Part shown: positions 1 through 7,158 of the stretch, piece after piece
Layout of the letters: each line of letters starts with the position of its first letter
How positions within the stretch are numbered: position 1 is the first letter of the stretch
NCBI GenBank assembly: GCA_029821215.1
Contig: JALGTV010000017.1
Coordinates: 1-15,238 of the forward strand
Reading direction: 5' to 3'
Length of the DNA: 15,238 nucleotides
DNA from: Candidatus Zipacnadia bacterium
GTDB lineage: Bacteria > Armatimonadota > Zipacnadia > Zipacnadales > Zipacnadaceae
Made by a program: the position numbers and the translations under genes
Notes under the pieces: generated by a model
Told to the model about the DNA's origin: nothing
Database searches by the model: none
Seen by the model: only the letters and a program-made list of their open reading frames with translations

Positions 1-461
1 GTCTCGCCCACCTTCAGCCGCCGCGCCGGTCGGGCTAGTACCTCCCAGCGATTCTCATTAGCCTCACGGTATAACGGCCCTCGCGTCAGCTTTGTTGCGG
101 GTGCTGAGCCTGTTGAACCATCGGCCCGTCGCTCATCACCCTGGCGGTGGCACGGGCTTCCAGCCCGTGTTCCTGGCGCAGGGGACACTGGTCTGCTTTC
201 CCGTATCGGCCGCAGCAGCAGCATCTCCACCCGCCCGCCGGTCCCCCGCCGCCCCATCAGCCGGGCGGGGATGACCCGGGTATCGTTGATGACCAGGCAA
301 TCGCCAGGGTGCAGGTACTGGGGCAGGTCACGAAACCGGCGGTGTTCAATCTCACTAGGGCCCCGATGCAGCACTAACATCCGCGAGTCGGCCCGGTCAG
401 CCACCGGCTGCTGGGCAATCAGCTCCTGGGGCAAGCCATATTCAAAGAGGTTGACTTTCAT
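1..461 (-). CDS. queA: S-adenosylmethionine:tRNA ribosyltransferase-isomerase QueA, N-terminal part (runs off the window)
   Basis: QueA transfers and isomerises the ribosyl group of SAM onto 7-aminomethyl-7-deazaguanine in tRNA, forming epoxyqueuosine in the cytoplasm. The visible 153 residues open with MKVNLFEYGLPQELIAQ, continue with the hallmark VINDTRVIPARLMGRR (about 57-72), and later have ENRWEVLARPARRLKVG (about 136-152); the family is about 340-350 residues, so more than half lies outside. The ATG (461-459) overlaps the stop of the upstream methyltransferase gene as ATGA, which suggests translational coupling. Oddity: about 48 extra residues (about 86-134, nucleotides about 60-206) sit between LLLRP and NRWEVL, where ordinary QueA runs on directly. 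This insert contains a palindromic repeat and a dispersed-repeat-like motif but keeps the frame open. Identity is strong; whether the insert is tolerated is inference. Confidence 0.9.
   Translation of the reverse strand, partial: MKVNLFEYGLPQELIAQQPVADRADSRMLVLHRGPSEIEHRRFRDLPQYLHPGDCLVINDTRVIPARLMGRRGTGGRVEMLLLRPIRESRPVSPAPGTRAGSPCHRQGDERRADGSTGSAPATKLTRGPLYREANENRWEVLARPARRLKVGE
60..206. repeat. Apparent repeat insertion inside queA
   Basis: This interval encodes the extra residues of QueA. It holds a perfect hairpin, CACGGGCT (151-158), loop TCC, AGCCCGTG (162-169). It also holds TGAGCCTGTTGAAC (105-118), which matches TGAGCTTGTCGAAC at 1994-2007 at 12 of 14 positions. Both look like short non-coding elements that occur between genes elsewhere in this window. 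The boundaries are estimated from where QueA family similarity stops and resumes. Confidence 0.55.
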
Positions 462-1912
462 GCGGTCGTTTGCTGTGAGGAGGGCTTCTCTTTGTTCCTA
501 CGCGGGGCCTTCTTGAAGGTCACATCATCTATATGTGGATATTCCAACTTCTTACCCGCCAGAAGCTCCTCAATAGTCAAGATTTGCAGGCGGGGAACCG
601 CCGGCAGCAGGCCTGGCGGGTCATAGAAGTCCGCTGCCGCTGCCTCTTCCTTCATAGGGCGAGTTGGCTCCTCCAGGGTGATATAGGCTCCAATTTGAGC
701 CTCTTCGCGGTCCAGCACACCTTTGAGATCCCTGATATGGCTGACTGAAACGTGGCCGCTCTTAACCTGGACGATTACGCTTTTGTACTCGCCACTATCA
801 TCGTCACGGAAGTAGATATACCCATCTATGCCCTTGTCGGCGCCTTTCTTCTTGTCACCAGCCGGTCGGGCGTCTACCAGCCCCAGTGCCCAGTATTCAA
901 ATTGGAAGCGATTTTCCTGGGCTAAGGCGCGGGCACTGGGCAGGTCCTGAGGTTCGCCGATGACTTCGTAGGGCGATAGCTCAGCGCCGAAGGTATCACG
1001 CAATCGGTTCTTCATCAGAGTGATGGCCAGGTGGGTTATATCTATGCCAATCCAGCGCCGGTGTAGCCGCTCGGCTACAGCTATGGTAGTACCACAGCCA
1101 CAGAAGGGGTCGAGAACTAAATCTCCTTCATTACTACTGGCCTTGATGATACGTTCAAGGAGAGCCTCGGGTTTTTGAGTGTCATATCCCAGCTTTTCTT
1201 TCGAGAAACTCATGATCATAATGGAGTTGAGTTCATCCCCAGGATGACAGTTCCAGGTATCCTCTATGGGAATCCCCTTTCCAGTGGGTTTAGAACCGTC
1301 GCGCCTGGTATAGCCAGGGGGATATGGAATATACTCTTTATTGAAAGTGAACTCGTGGGATTTCGTGTAAAACAGCAGGGTGTCGTGGTTTCTGATCCAG
1401 TTTTTTGCCTGTGTTTTATATCCTGACACCCACCCAATACGCCAAATGACTTCTCTCTGAAAGTACTCAGCCCCGAAAACGGCGTCCATAACCAACTTCA
1501 GATAATGGCTGGCGGTGGGGTCGCAATGCAGATATACCGAACCGGTGGGCTTGAGGACTCGGTGCAGTTCAATTAGCCGAATCGCCATCATCGTCAGATA
1601 AGCCATCATATCATTCTGCCCTAAAAAGCCGCGCAGGGCCTGCAACAGATCGGCCACATCTTTAGGCCCCTCAGTAACGACTTGATGAAAGGCGCGGGCC
1701 GCGGCCATATCCCAGCGCCAGAAGTCCTCAAAGGCGGTTATCTGGGCGGGCGAGTCGGTCCCATTTTTCTCCTCAAACAGCACGTTGTAGGTGGCCTTGG
1801 AGTTGAAGGGCGGGTCCAGATATATCAAGTCCACACTCTCATCGGCCACATACTCGCGCAAAATATCCAAATTATCCCCGAAATATAGTTTGTTTTGCCA
1901 GTCAGCATTCAT
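458..1912 (-). CDS. Beta-class DNA methyltransferase fused to an Mrr-like restriction endonuclease domain
   Basis: This 484-residue protein probably methylates adenine or cytosine amino groups in DNA and carries its own nuclease domain. Catalytic motif IV, DPPF, is at 33-36. The SAM-binding motif DPFCGCGTT is at 268-276, followed by WIGIDIT (287-293). The order motif IV, target-recognition region, motif I is that of beta-class N6/N4 methylases (N6_N4_Mtase family). From about 335 the C-terminus shows an Mrr_cat/PD-(D/E)xK-like pattern: GADKGIDG (357-364, Asp363) and VQVKSG (381-386, Lys384), then GAYITLEEPTRPM. This suggests a one-polypeptide restriction-modification enzyme, although it could act only as a methylase. 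A GAGG-type ribosome site lies about 8 nt before the ATG. Its TGA overlaps the queA start. No separate specificity or restriction gene is visible. Confidence 0.9.
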   Translation of the reverse strand: MNADWQNKLYFGDNLDILREYVADESVDLIYLDPPFNSKATYNVLFEEKNGTDSPAQITAFEDFWRWDMAAARAFHQVVTEGPKDVADLLQALRGFLGQNDMMAYLTMMAIRLIELHRVLKPTGSVYLHCDPTASHYLKLVMDAVFGAEYFQREVIWRIGWVSGYKTQAKNWIRNHDTLLFYTKSHEFTFNKEYIPYPPGYTRRDGSKPTGKGIPIEDTWNCHPGDELNSIMIMSFSKEKLGYDTQKPEALLERIIKASSNEGDLVLDPFCGCGTTIAVAERLHRRWIGIDITHLAITLMKNRLRDTFGAELSPYEVIGEPQDLPSARALAQENRFQFEYWALGLVDARPAGDKKKGADKGIDGYIYFRDDDSGEYKSVIVQVKSGHVSVSHIRDLKGVLDREEAQIGAYITLEEPTRPMKEEAAAADFYDPPGLLPAVPRLQILTIEELLAGKKLEYPHIDDVTFKKAPRRNKEKPSSQQTTA

Positions 1913-1965
1913 GATATTGCCTCATTTCCTTCTCACCGACTCGCGCTCCAGGCATCCTGCCTATT

Positions 1966-2121
1966 ACCGGTAGGACAGGCGTCTCGTTTACAGTGAGCTT
2001 GTCGAACTGCCTGTCCCCATCAGACCGACGGGCGGGACGCCCGTCATACCGATTATCATGGGCGGGAAGCCCGGGCCACTGGTAGATAATCGCGGCGGGG
2101 ACGCCGCTCCTACAATAGGTT
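1966..2121. repeat. Cluster of short GC-rich palindromic repeats
   Basis: This intergenic stretch, between the zinc-ribbon pseudogene and the methyltransferase gene, is packed with small inverted repeats. GGACAGGC (1973-1980) pairs with GCCTGTCC (2009-2016) and brackets TGAGCTTGTCGAAC (1994-2007). GACGGGCG (2027-2034), loop GGA, pairs with CGCCCGTC (2038-2045). A GGGC...GCCC unit lies near 2060-2072. GCGGCG (2092-2097), loop GGGA, pairs with CGCCGC (2102-2107). The shared 'GGGCGGGAxGCCC' style and the related copy inside queA suggest dispersed REP/MITE-like elements with no coding role. Confidence 0.6.
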
Positions 2122-2132
2122 TTAGGTAGGCT

Positions 2133-2917
2133 CTACAGCACCCCGCGCCTTGCGAGGTTTTGGAAGAGGCGGTTGATGGGGCCCACCCGGCTGACTTTGA
2201 TTTCCTTGATCCCTTCTTCGATTCTCTTCTCGCTCTGAGCCTTGGCTGCGGCGAGGGCTGACTGGCCACACCCCATGCCCCACCGGACAGCGGTCAATGA
2301 TGATGCCGGAGGTGTACTGATAGTTCATACGGTTCATCATCCGCCCGCAGATTAGGCAGGGGTAGGCGTCAGGGATTTTCTCTTCGGTGGTCACCGCGGC
2401 GGCTTGTTCTTCAGCGCGGATTTCGGCAAACTCGTCGTCCGAGAACTGCTGGTGCTGAGTGGCCACCACCTCGGCCAGCTCCTCGCCATCCAGCCAGGCC
2501 CCGCCACACTTCGGGCAGCGGTCCAGCGTCACATTCTCGTAGGTGAACTCAGCCAGGGGAACATCACAGCGGGGGCAGACCTTGGCACCATGGACTTCGG
2601 GAGCCTCCTCGGAGCTGGCCATATCATACTCGCGGTCAAACTCTTCCATAACGATCTGGACCTGTTCCAGCTCCCCAGGGTCCAACCAGATGCCATGCTT
2701 TTGGGGGCAGCGATCCAGGAACACCCCGGTATTGATGGCATAGTTGAAGCGCTGCATCTGCTGGCCACATACCGGGCAGTGGCGGGGCTCCTCAGGCCCT
2801 TCTCGGCCCCAGTTCGCCCTGGCCCACCCATACCCCTCCACAGTCAGGGCACCGGTCAATAATGACACCTTCATAGTTCTCCGGGATCATCTCAACACCG
2901 CATAATACGCACTGCAT
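2133..2917 (-). pseudogene. zf-TFIIB-like protein with four zinc ribbons, disrupted by two frameshifts
   Basis: The start is the ATG at 2917-2915, set by a perfect AGGAGG (2931-2926) 8 nt upstream. That frame encodes zinc ribbon 1 (CVLC...DRCPDCGGVW) and then stops at 2794-2792. A second frame carries ribbon 2 (CPVCGQQM...DRCPQKHGIWLDPGEL), ribbon 3 (CPRC...DRCPKCGGAWLDGEEL) and the start of ribbon 4 (CLICGRMM...DRCPVGHGVW). A third frame then gives QSALAAAKAQSEKRI...NRLFQNLARRGVL, ending at TAG 2135-2133. Both shifts are +1 in reading. The first lies in GAACTGGGGCCG near 2810, where losing one G restores frame. The second follows TGG near 2266, where an expected Leu-Asp is missing, consistent with a 5-bp deletion. 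The ribbons resemble zf-TFIIB (PF13453-type) domains of unknown role, likely cytoplasmic. Assembly error is an alternative to true decay. Confidence 0.75.
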
Positions 2918-2925
2918 CTCAGACA

Positions 2926-2931
2926 CCTCCT
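2926..2931 (-). promoter_or_regulatory. Ribosome binding site deciding the zinc-ribbon gene start
   Basis: On the minus strand AGGAGG lies 8 nt before ATG 2917-2915. The later ATG at 2874 in the second frame has no comparable site. This places the true start in the frame that encodes the first zinc ribbon. Confidence 0.7.
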
Positions 2932-3077
2932 GAAGCTTTCTACCCCCAAATATACCACTACGACTTCAGCATAACTGCAGGCTCGCCGGTTATATTCAGT
3001 TGCGGGCAATCGCCCAATATCGTTAGTTTAAGTGTACCTGTTTGGGCGGGGGGATGTCAATCAAGTCGGCCCCAGGT

Positions 3078-3106
3078 TTGACAATCTATCCAGGGGGCGT
3101 TATAAT
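3078..3106 (+). promoter_or_regulatory. Consensus sigma70-type promoter
   Basis: TTGACA (3078-3083) and TATAAT (3101-3106) match both consensus hexamers exactly and are 17 bp apart. Transcription would start near 3113, giving a leader of about 46 nt that ends in AAAGGAGG (3143-3150), 8 nt before the ATG of the lipoprotein gene. This predicts strong, probably housekeeping-type expression. No operator-like repeat was seen over it. Confidence 0.85.
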
Positions 3107-3158
3107 CCGCTAAAGAGTAGATGGAAATACACAGGTACTAAAAAAGGAGGTAAGTCTC

Positions 3159-5372
3159 ATGCAAAAGCCGCAGAGTATCGTTGGAGTTGCCATGTTGGTG
3201 GTTGTAGTAGCGGTGATGAGTGGATGTGGCGGGGGAAGCAATCAGACTGTCGGTCTTGCGCCTGATACTACGGCTGAAGTTAGGTCGGCCAGTTCACCTA
3301 CGGCCACGGTGTTACCGGTAAATGCCCAGCGATACCTGGGCGACATGGACCTTGATGGCCACGCATCGGTAGGCGATGCTATCAAGATCCTGCGGATCGT
3401 GGTGGGGCTGGCCGACAATGATCCCTGTGCCGACGCTAACCAAAGCGGCGGCACTGATGTCGGTGACGCTATCCTGGTGCTGCGCTGCGTGGTAGGCTTG
3501 CAAAACTGGCCTCTCGGGGTGTGTGGCGAGGGAGGCGATTTCACCCTTGAACAGGCGATGGGCCTCGCTATGGCGACCAGTCCCAGCGCGGGAAGTCAGG
3601 CTAACCTGGACGCTTTGGAGGCATGGGAGGACGAAAATAACATCCCGTCGGATGCTGATGAACTGCAGGACCAACTTAACCAGTGGGTTAATGCCGTCCT
3701 AACCGATCCCAATGACGCGGCGGCCCAGTTGGGGTTGTCTATGGTAATTTTGGCAACTGCGGGCGACGAGGGTGCTACTTACCTGGGTTACAACATCTTT
3801 GAGGAATTGGATTTGCAGAGTGCTACCAGCATGGCCTTCAGTGACGATCTCAACCCCAAAAACCTCATCGCAGATGCAATGACCACTGCGAATTTGCGAG
3901 GGACCCCACGAATACGCGGAGGAACAAGTCCAGTGCGCCCGATGAGTGACGCCGGACCGCCTTCGGTTGGAGACCTGGAGGATTGGCGAGAGGCGATACG
4001 CACCCATCTGCTGCCGGCAATTGAGAATGTTGAGCAGCGGATGGCGGCTATCGCTGACAATGCAGTCCCCACTACTTTACTGTTGTCTTACACCGATGGC
4101 GAGACGGTTACTGCCTATGCTGCTGATTTCCACTGTATTGCCGCTGGATTGCAGTTCATGCGTTGCGGACTGTTAATGGTGTCCGCTATCAACCCGGACT
4201 ACGGTTCGTATAACTGGGACCTGGAGCTGGCTGACCGTGACGCCAACAGTGACGGGATTCTAACGGTGGCCGAATATGCGCCACCGGCTCCGTTCGGCGA
4301 CATTGATGGCACCTCATGGACCCAGGCCGGCGCCTGCCTACGGGACGGCGTCAGCCGGCTGCAACAGGCGATACAGCAGCGGCAAGTGGCCGACCCAAAC
4401 GAGCTGGTGATGAGAGCCTTAGAGGGAGCAGACCCAGCCGAGTGGAACACTTATCTCACCGATGCCGGGGGGGTTCTCGGCGGCCAGGTGAATGTCACGG
4501 TGGAGTACGCCAACTGGCAAGACGACCAGTGGGTTGACCAGGACACCGCGCAGGTTCCCTTCAATCTGCGCGAACTATGGGATAATCCACCAGGTAGCTT
4601 CCGCGACCTGGCCCCGCAACTAACTGAGGACCCGCAGGACTCTGGTGCCTTCACTGTGGAGTGGGACGACATCCCGGACAAGACACTCTCCGGCGTATTC
4701 CCTGATCCTAATCAGATCAAGGACCTCATGGACGCCGACTACGATAGGTACGTCTTCAGCTATGGCTCGTTTGAGATAGGGGACTGGCTCGACTACGGTG
4801 AGGGGGAAGGGTATGCGGTCAACGCACAATCTTGCTACTGGCCTGATACGGGCGAGTACACAGCCGGGTTCTTCGTATCCGACCCGGCTGAGAGGCTCAT
4901 TTCGGCCACCGTTTCCGGACCAGGCACTTCCGGTTCATTGCCGTTAGGGCAAGACCCCTGGGAGCCAGACAGGTGGCACGGTCAAGCATTCTTCGGTTCT
5001 GTGCCGCCACCTGCTCCCAACGAGTATACCTTCACTCTCGTGGACACAGAGGGTACCACAACAAAGAGGGCGACAATTGAGGACTACTTTTCCCAGGCCG
5101 CTGTCAATATGCAGCCGAACAACGAAACCATTAGTGCCGCTAATCTGGTATTCACATGGGATCAATGTCCATCCGCGGTAGAATATTGGGTTGAGCTATA
5201 TGAAGGCGGCTTCCCGGGTGACCGCATCTGGGAGGTGTATGGTTATTCTATGCCTAATATTCCGTACAGCGGGGAACTGCTCCAGCCTGGGGTCTACGGC
5301 TGGCTCGCTGGCATGCGGAATGCTAATCATAACTACTCACTGACCGAGGGCGAGTTCACAGTCGGCCCCTAA
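3159..5372 (+). CDS. Large secreted lipoprotein with N-terminal dockerin-like calcium-binding pair
   Basis: This 737-residue protein has a signal peptide (residues 1-22) ending in lipobox VMSGC with Cys23, so it should be lipid-anchored in the envelope. Two dockerin-like loops follow directly: D62-D73 (DMDLDGHASVGD) with helix AIKILRIVVGL, and D92-D103 (DANQSGGTDVGD) with AILVLRCVVGL, about 30 residues apart. The second loop is degenerate, with Ser at position 5. A classic EF-hand loop is at 361-372 (DANSDGILTVAE). The last 90 or so residues (NNETISAANLVFTWDQCPSAVEYWVELYE and onward) look like an Ig/FN3-type beta-sandwich. The middle is unrecognised. It is preceded by a consensus promoter and strong ribosome site, and a beta-barrel gene follows 85 bp downstream. 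The window also holds a broken paralogue (10953-11764). Its function is unknown; surface calcium-dependent adhesion or assembly is possible. Confidence 0.85.
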   Translation: MQKPQSIVGVAMLVVVVAVMSGCGGGSNQTVGLAPDTTAEVRSASSPTATVLPVNAQRYLGDMDLDGHASVGDAIKILRIVVGLADNDPCADANQSGGTDVGDAILVLRCVVGLQNWPLGVCGEGGDFTLEQAMGLAMATSPSAGSQANLDALEAWEDENNIPSDADELQDQLNQWVNAVLTDPNDAAAQLGLSMVILATAGDEGATYLGYNIFEELDLQSATSMAFSDDLNPKNLIADAMTTANLRGTPRIRGGTSPVRPMSDAGPPSVGDLEDWREAIRTHLLPAIENVEQRMAAIADNAVPTTLLLSYTDGETVTAYAADFHCIAAGLQFMRCGLLMVSAINPDYGSYNWDLELADRDANSDGILTVAEYAPPAPFGDIDGTSWTQAGACLRDGVSRLQQAIQQRQVADPNELVMRALEGADPAEWNTYLTDAGGVLGGQVNVTVEYANWQDDQWVDQDTAQVPFNLRELWDNPPGSFRDLAPQLTEDPQDSGAFTVEWDDIPDKTLSGVFPDPNQIKDLMDADYDRYVFSYGSFEIGDWLDYGEGEGYAVNAQSCYWPDTGEYTAGFFVSDPAERLISATVSGPGTSGSLPLGQDPWEPDRWHGQAFFGSVPPPAPNEYTFTLVDTEGTTTKRATIEDYFSQAAVNMQPNNETISAANLVFTWDQCPSAVEYWVELYEGGFPGDRIWEVYGYSMPNIPYSGELLQPGVYGWLAGMRNANHNYSLTEGEFTVGP

Positions 5373-5401
5373 TCAATCTGTGGCGTAGGTTCCGTTGATA
5401 C

Positions 5402-5417
5402 TGCATAAAGTTATGCA
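5402..5417. promoter_or_regulatory. Inverted repeat between the lipoprotein and beta-barrel genes
   Basis: TGCATAA (5402-5408), spacer AG, TTATGCA (5411-5417) is a perfect 7+7 inverted repeat. It could be an operator or a weak hairpin. A second small hairpin, AGAGG-AAAA-CCTCT, lies at 5423-5436, just before the ribosome site. Neither is followed by a T run, so neither is a clear terminator. Confidence 0.35.
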
Positions 5418-5457
5418 ATAGCAGAGGAAAACCTCTGGTGGTAGGAGGCCGCCCATA

Positions 5458-6915
5458 GTGGCAAACACTAATGGCGAGGGGACCGGCCGGTCCCCTCGCT
5501 ACTTTGCAGTGGTACGCCGTCTCCTCTTCATCGGGCTGGTGGCCTATGCCCTGTTTACTTTTGCTCCGCGCCCGGCAGCAGCCCTTAGCCCCTACGACCT
5601 TTTTCTCCGAGCGGATACAACTTCAGTGGCCGCCGGCGGCGCCGACTTCCCCGGCCAGATAACCGGACACCCCCAGGTGCACCGACCCACCAGCTTGCCC
5701 GAAACCGACCGGGCATTGCTGCGCCTGGACCATTGCTCTCAGACACCTCTGGTGTTACGGCGGGATTCGACGACTATCGGAAGATGGCATACTAACATTC
5801 TCTCTGAAGAGCATATAATACCATTGGCAACTGCACGAGGCGGATCCGGCTGGACCCTGGGGGTGGGGCGGAAAACTATCAACGACCACATTTGGTATGA
5901 CTTTGCAGACCAAGACTATGGGCTTCGCTGTTCCAACAAACAAACGACGGCCGCCCTCGCCTACGGCTCCGAGTCGGGATGGCGGGCTGGTGCAGGCTAT
6001 AAGTGGGGGAAATTCGCCGCTACCGCTCGGGGAGCACGGCTCGCTGATATATTAGACTTGCCCGCCGCCACAACTGACTGGCCCTATCTACAATCAGATG
6101 CTCAGCAATATACTTTGGGAGTGGCCCGGGGTACACCAGAATGGAAATGGGGTTTCCAGTATGCTTGGTCGGAACCGCGCCAGACGCTTCATGTCACCAG
6201 AAGCAACAATTATTATACAGCGCCTATGCGGGCAATCTCTCGACACCGAGAGGGCTACCTGGCCTGGCATGGGGGCAGCGAAACGTATTTCGCAACCGGG
6301 TACGACTCCCACAGCTATAGTGCGGGCAGTATCCTGCTGGGGCTTACCGCCCGCGGTGATACCAAGTTAGACACCAAGGATTCGTCGGTTGCAGTCGGCT
6401 GGCGGGCAACCCAAGGCCGTCGGATTGAGCAACTTCAGTTGGATCGGCGCCACACCAGCTTGCAGACATTCAACCAGGGCTACGCGGGCATACTGCCGGG
6501 TATATTAGCTAATATCTATGCTCTGCGAGCAGACGCCGACATATTCACTGTTTCCCTGCGTTACGGCTCTCAGCACCCGCTATCGGGTGATTGGGCCTGG
6601 CTGTCCGCAATTGGCACCCACTATACCAAAGTTGAGGGCAACTGGCGTTTAAGAAGTTCCCAGGGCATAGGCAGAGACCCCCGTACTCTCTCTGAATTGC
6701 ACATCTCCGGCGGCCGTCTGCGTCTGTTAACACTGTCGCTGGGCCTCATCTATGAGAATGAGCGGTCAAAGCTCGTCTTAACCTACACAGCAGGCTACGG
6801 GGAAGTAAATGACGCTCTCAAAACATTTTTGCGAAAAGAAAAACCCGGCGAAGGGCCTTCCCATAAGTTGAAGCCGAATCCTGTTGTGACAGCGTCCTTG
6901 GAGTACCGTTTTTGA
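5458..6915 (+). CDS. Predicted outer-membrane beta-barrel protein
   Basis: This 485-residue protein has an N-terminal export signal: RR (20-21), a hydrophobic stretch LLFIGLVAYALFTFA (22-36) and likely cleavage after AAA near residue 42. The mature part is rich in alternating, aromatic, glycine-rich strands (for example WRAGAGYKWGKFAATARGARL, and later LRYGSQHPLSGDWAWLSAIG) and ends in SLEYRF. A terminal Phe is the usual outer-membrane barrel signature. No named porin or receptor family was recognised. The start used is GTG 5458, with GGAGG (5444-5448) 9 nt upstream. An alternative GTG at 5509 would put the signal peptide closer to the N-terminus but has no ribosome site. A perfect palindrome at 5474-5499 lies between the two. 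The close upstream lipoprotein gene suggests a shared envelope function. Confidence 0.8.
   Translation: MANTNGEGTGRSPRYFAVVRRLLFIGLVAYALFTFAPRPAAALSPYDLFLRADTTSVAAGGADFPGQITGHPQVHRPTSLPETDRALLRLDHCSQTPLVLRRDSTTIGRWHTNILSEEHIIPLATARGGSGWTLGVGRKTINDHIWYDFADQDYGLRCSNKQTTAALAYGSESGWRAGAGYKWGKFAATARGARLADILDLPAATTDWPYLQSDAQQYTLGVARGTPEWKWGFQYAWSEPRQTLHVTRSNNYYTAPMRAISRHREGYLAWHGGSETYFATGYDSHSYSAGSILLGLTARGDTKLDTKDSSVAVGWRATQGRRIEQLQLDRRHTSLQTFNQGYAGILPGILANIYALRADADIFTVSLRYGSQHPLSGDWAWLSAIGTHYTKVEGNWRLRSSQGIGRDPRTLSELHISGGRLRLLTLSLGLIYENERSKLVLTYTAGYGEVNDALKTFLRKEKPGEGPSHKLKPNPVVTASLEYRF
5474..5499. repeat. Perfect 26-bp palindrome in the 5' coding region
   Basis: The arm GCGAGGGGACCGG (5474-5486) is followed immediately by its exact reverse complement (5487-5499). 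It lies 16 nt after the GTG start of the beta-barrel gene and 10 nt before the next possible GTG start (5509). As RNA it would make a very stable GC-rich hairpin inside the ribosome loading or early elongation zone; as DNA it could be a symmetrical protein site. Confidence 0.8.
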
Positions 6916-7158
6916 ACCAAGGTTAGGTAGCGCAAGTGGGGAGCAATATCTACGGCGAGGCTTACTTTGTAAAGCCTGGCCCGCTGGTGAGATGCGACTG
7001 CCCACCACATTGGGGAGTGGCCCACCAATGCCCGGTCCAGGCTATAGCCGATCCATGCTGGCTGTAGGTCAAGCCGCTGGCACCCAAGGAATTATTCGGT
7101 ATGCGTTGAACAAGGTTATCATGTAGCAGGCGGCATAGGCATCAAAATCATTAGTCTA

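Noticed and set aside
1966..2121. CRISPR array
   Set aside because: The palindromes differ from each other and have no regular repeat-spacer spacing; no cas genes are present.
1988..2269. 93-codon minus-strand frame overlapping the zinc-ribbon gene end and the repeats
   Set aside because: Its low-complexity Ser/Arg/Pro product has no family signal; the conserved C-terminus of the zinc-ribbon protein is in another frame.
2404..2862. 152-codon plus-strand open frame opposite the zinc-ribbon gene
   Set aside because: It is antisense to well-conserved zinc-ribbon codons and has no ribosome site; it is a shadow frame.
3312..3674. 120-codon minus-strand frame opposite the lipoprotein gene
   Set aside because: It is antisense to the dockerin-like module and has no recognisable protein features.
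6958..6977. AGGCTT...AAGCCT inverted repeat after the beta-barrel gene as an intrinsic terminator
   Set aside because: The stem is only six pairs with an imperfect extension and no following T run.
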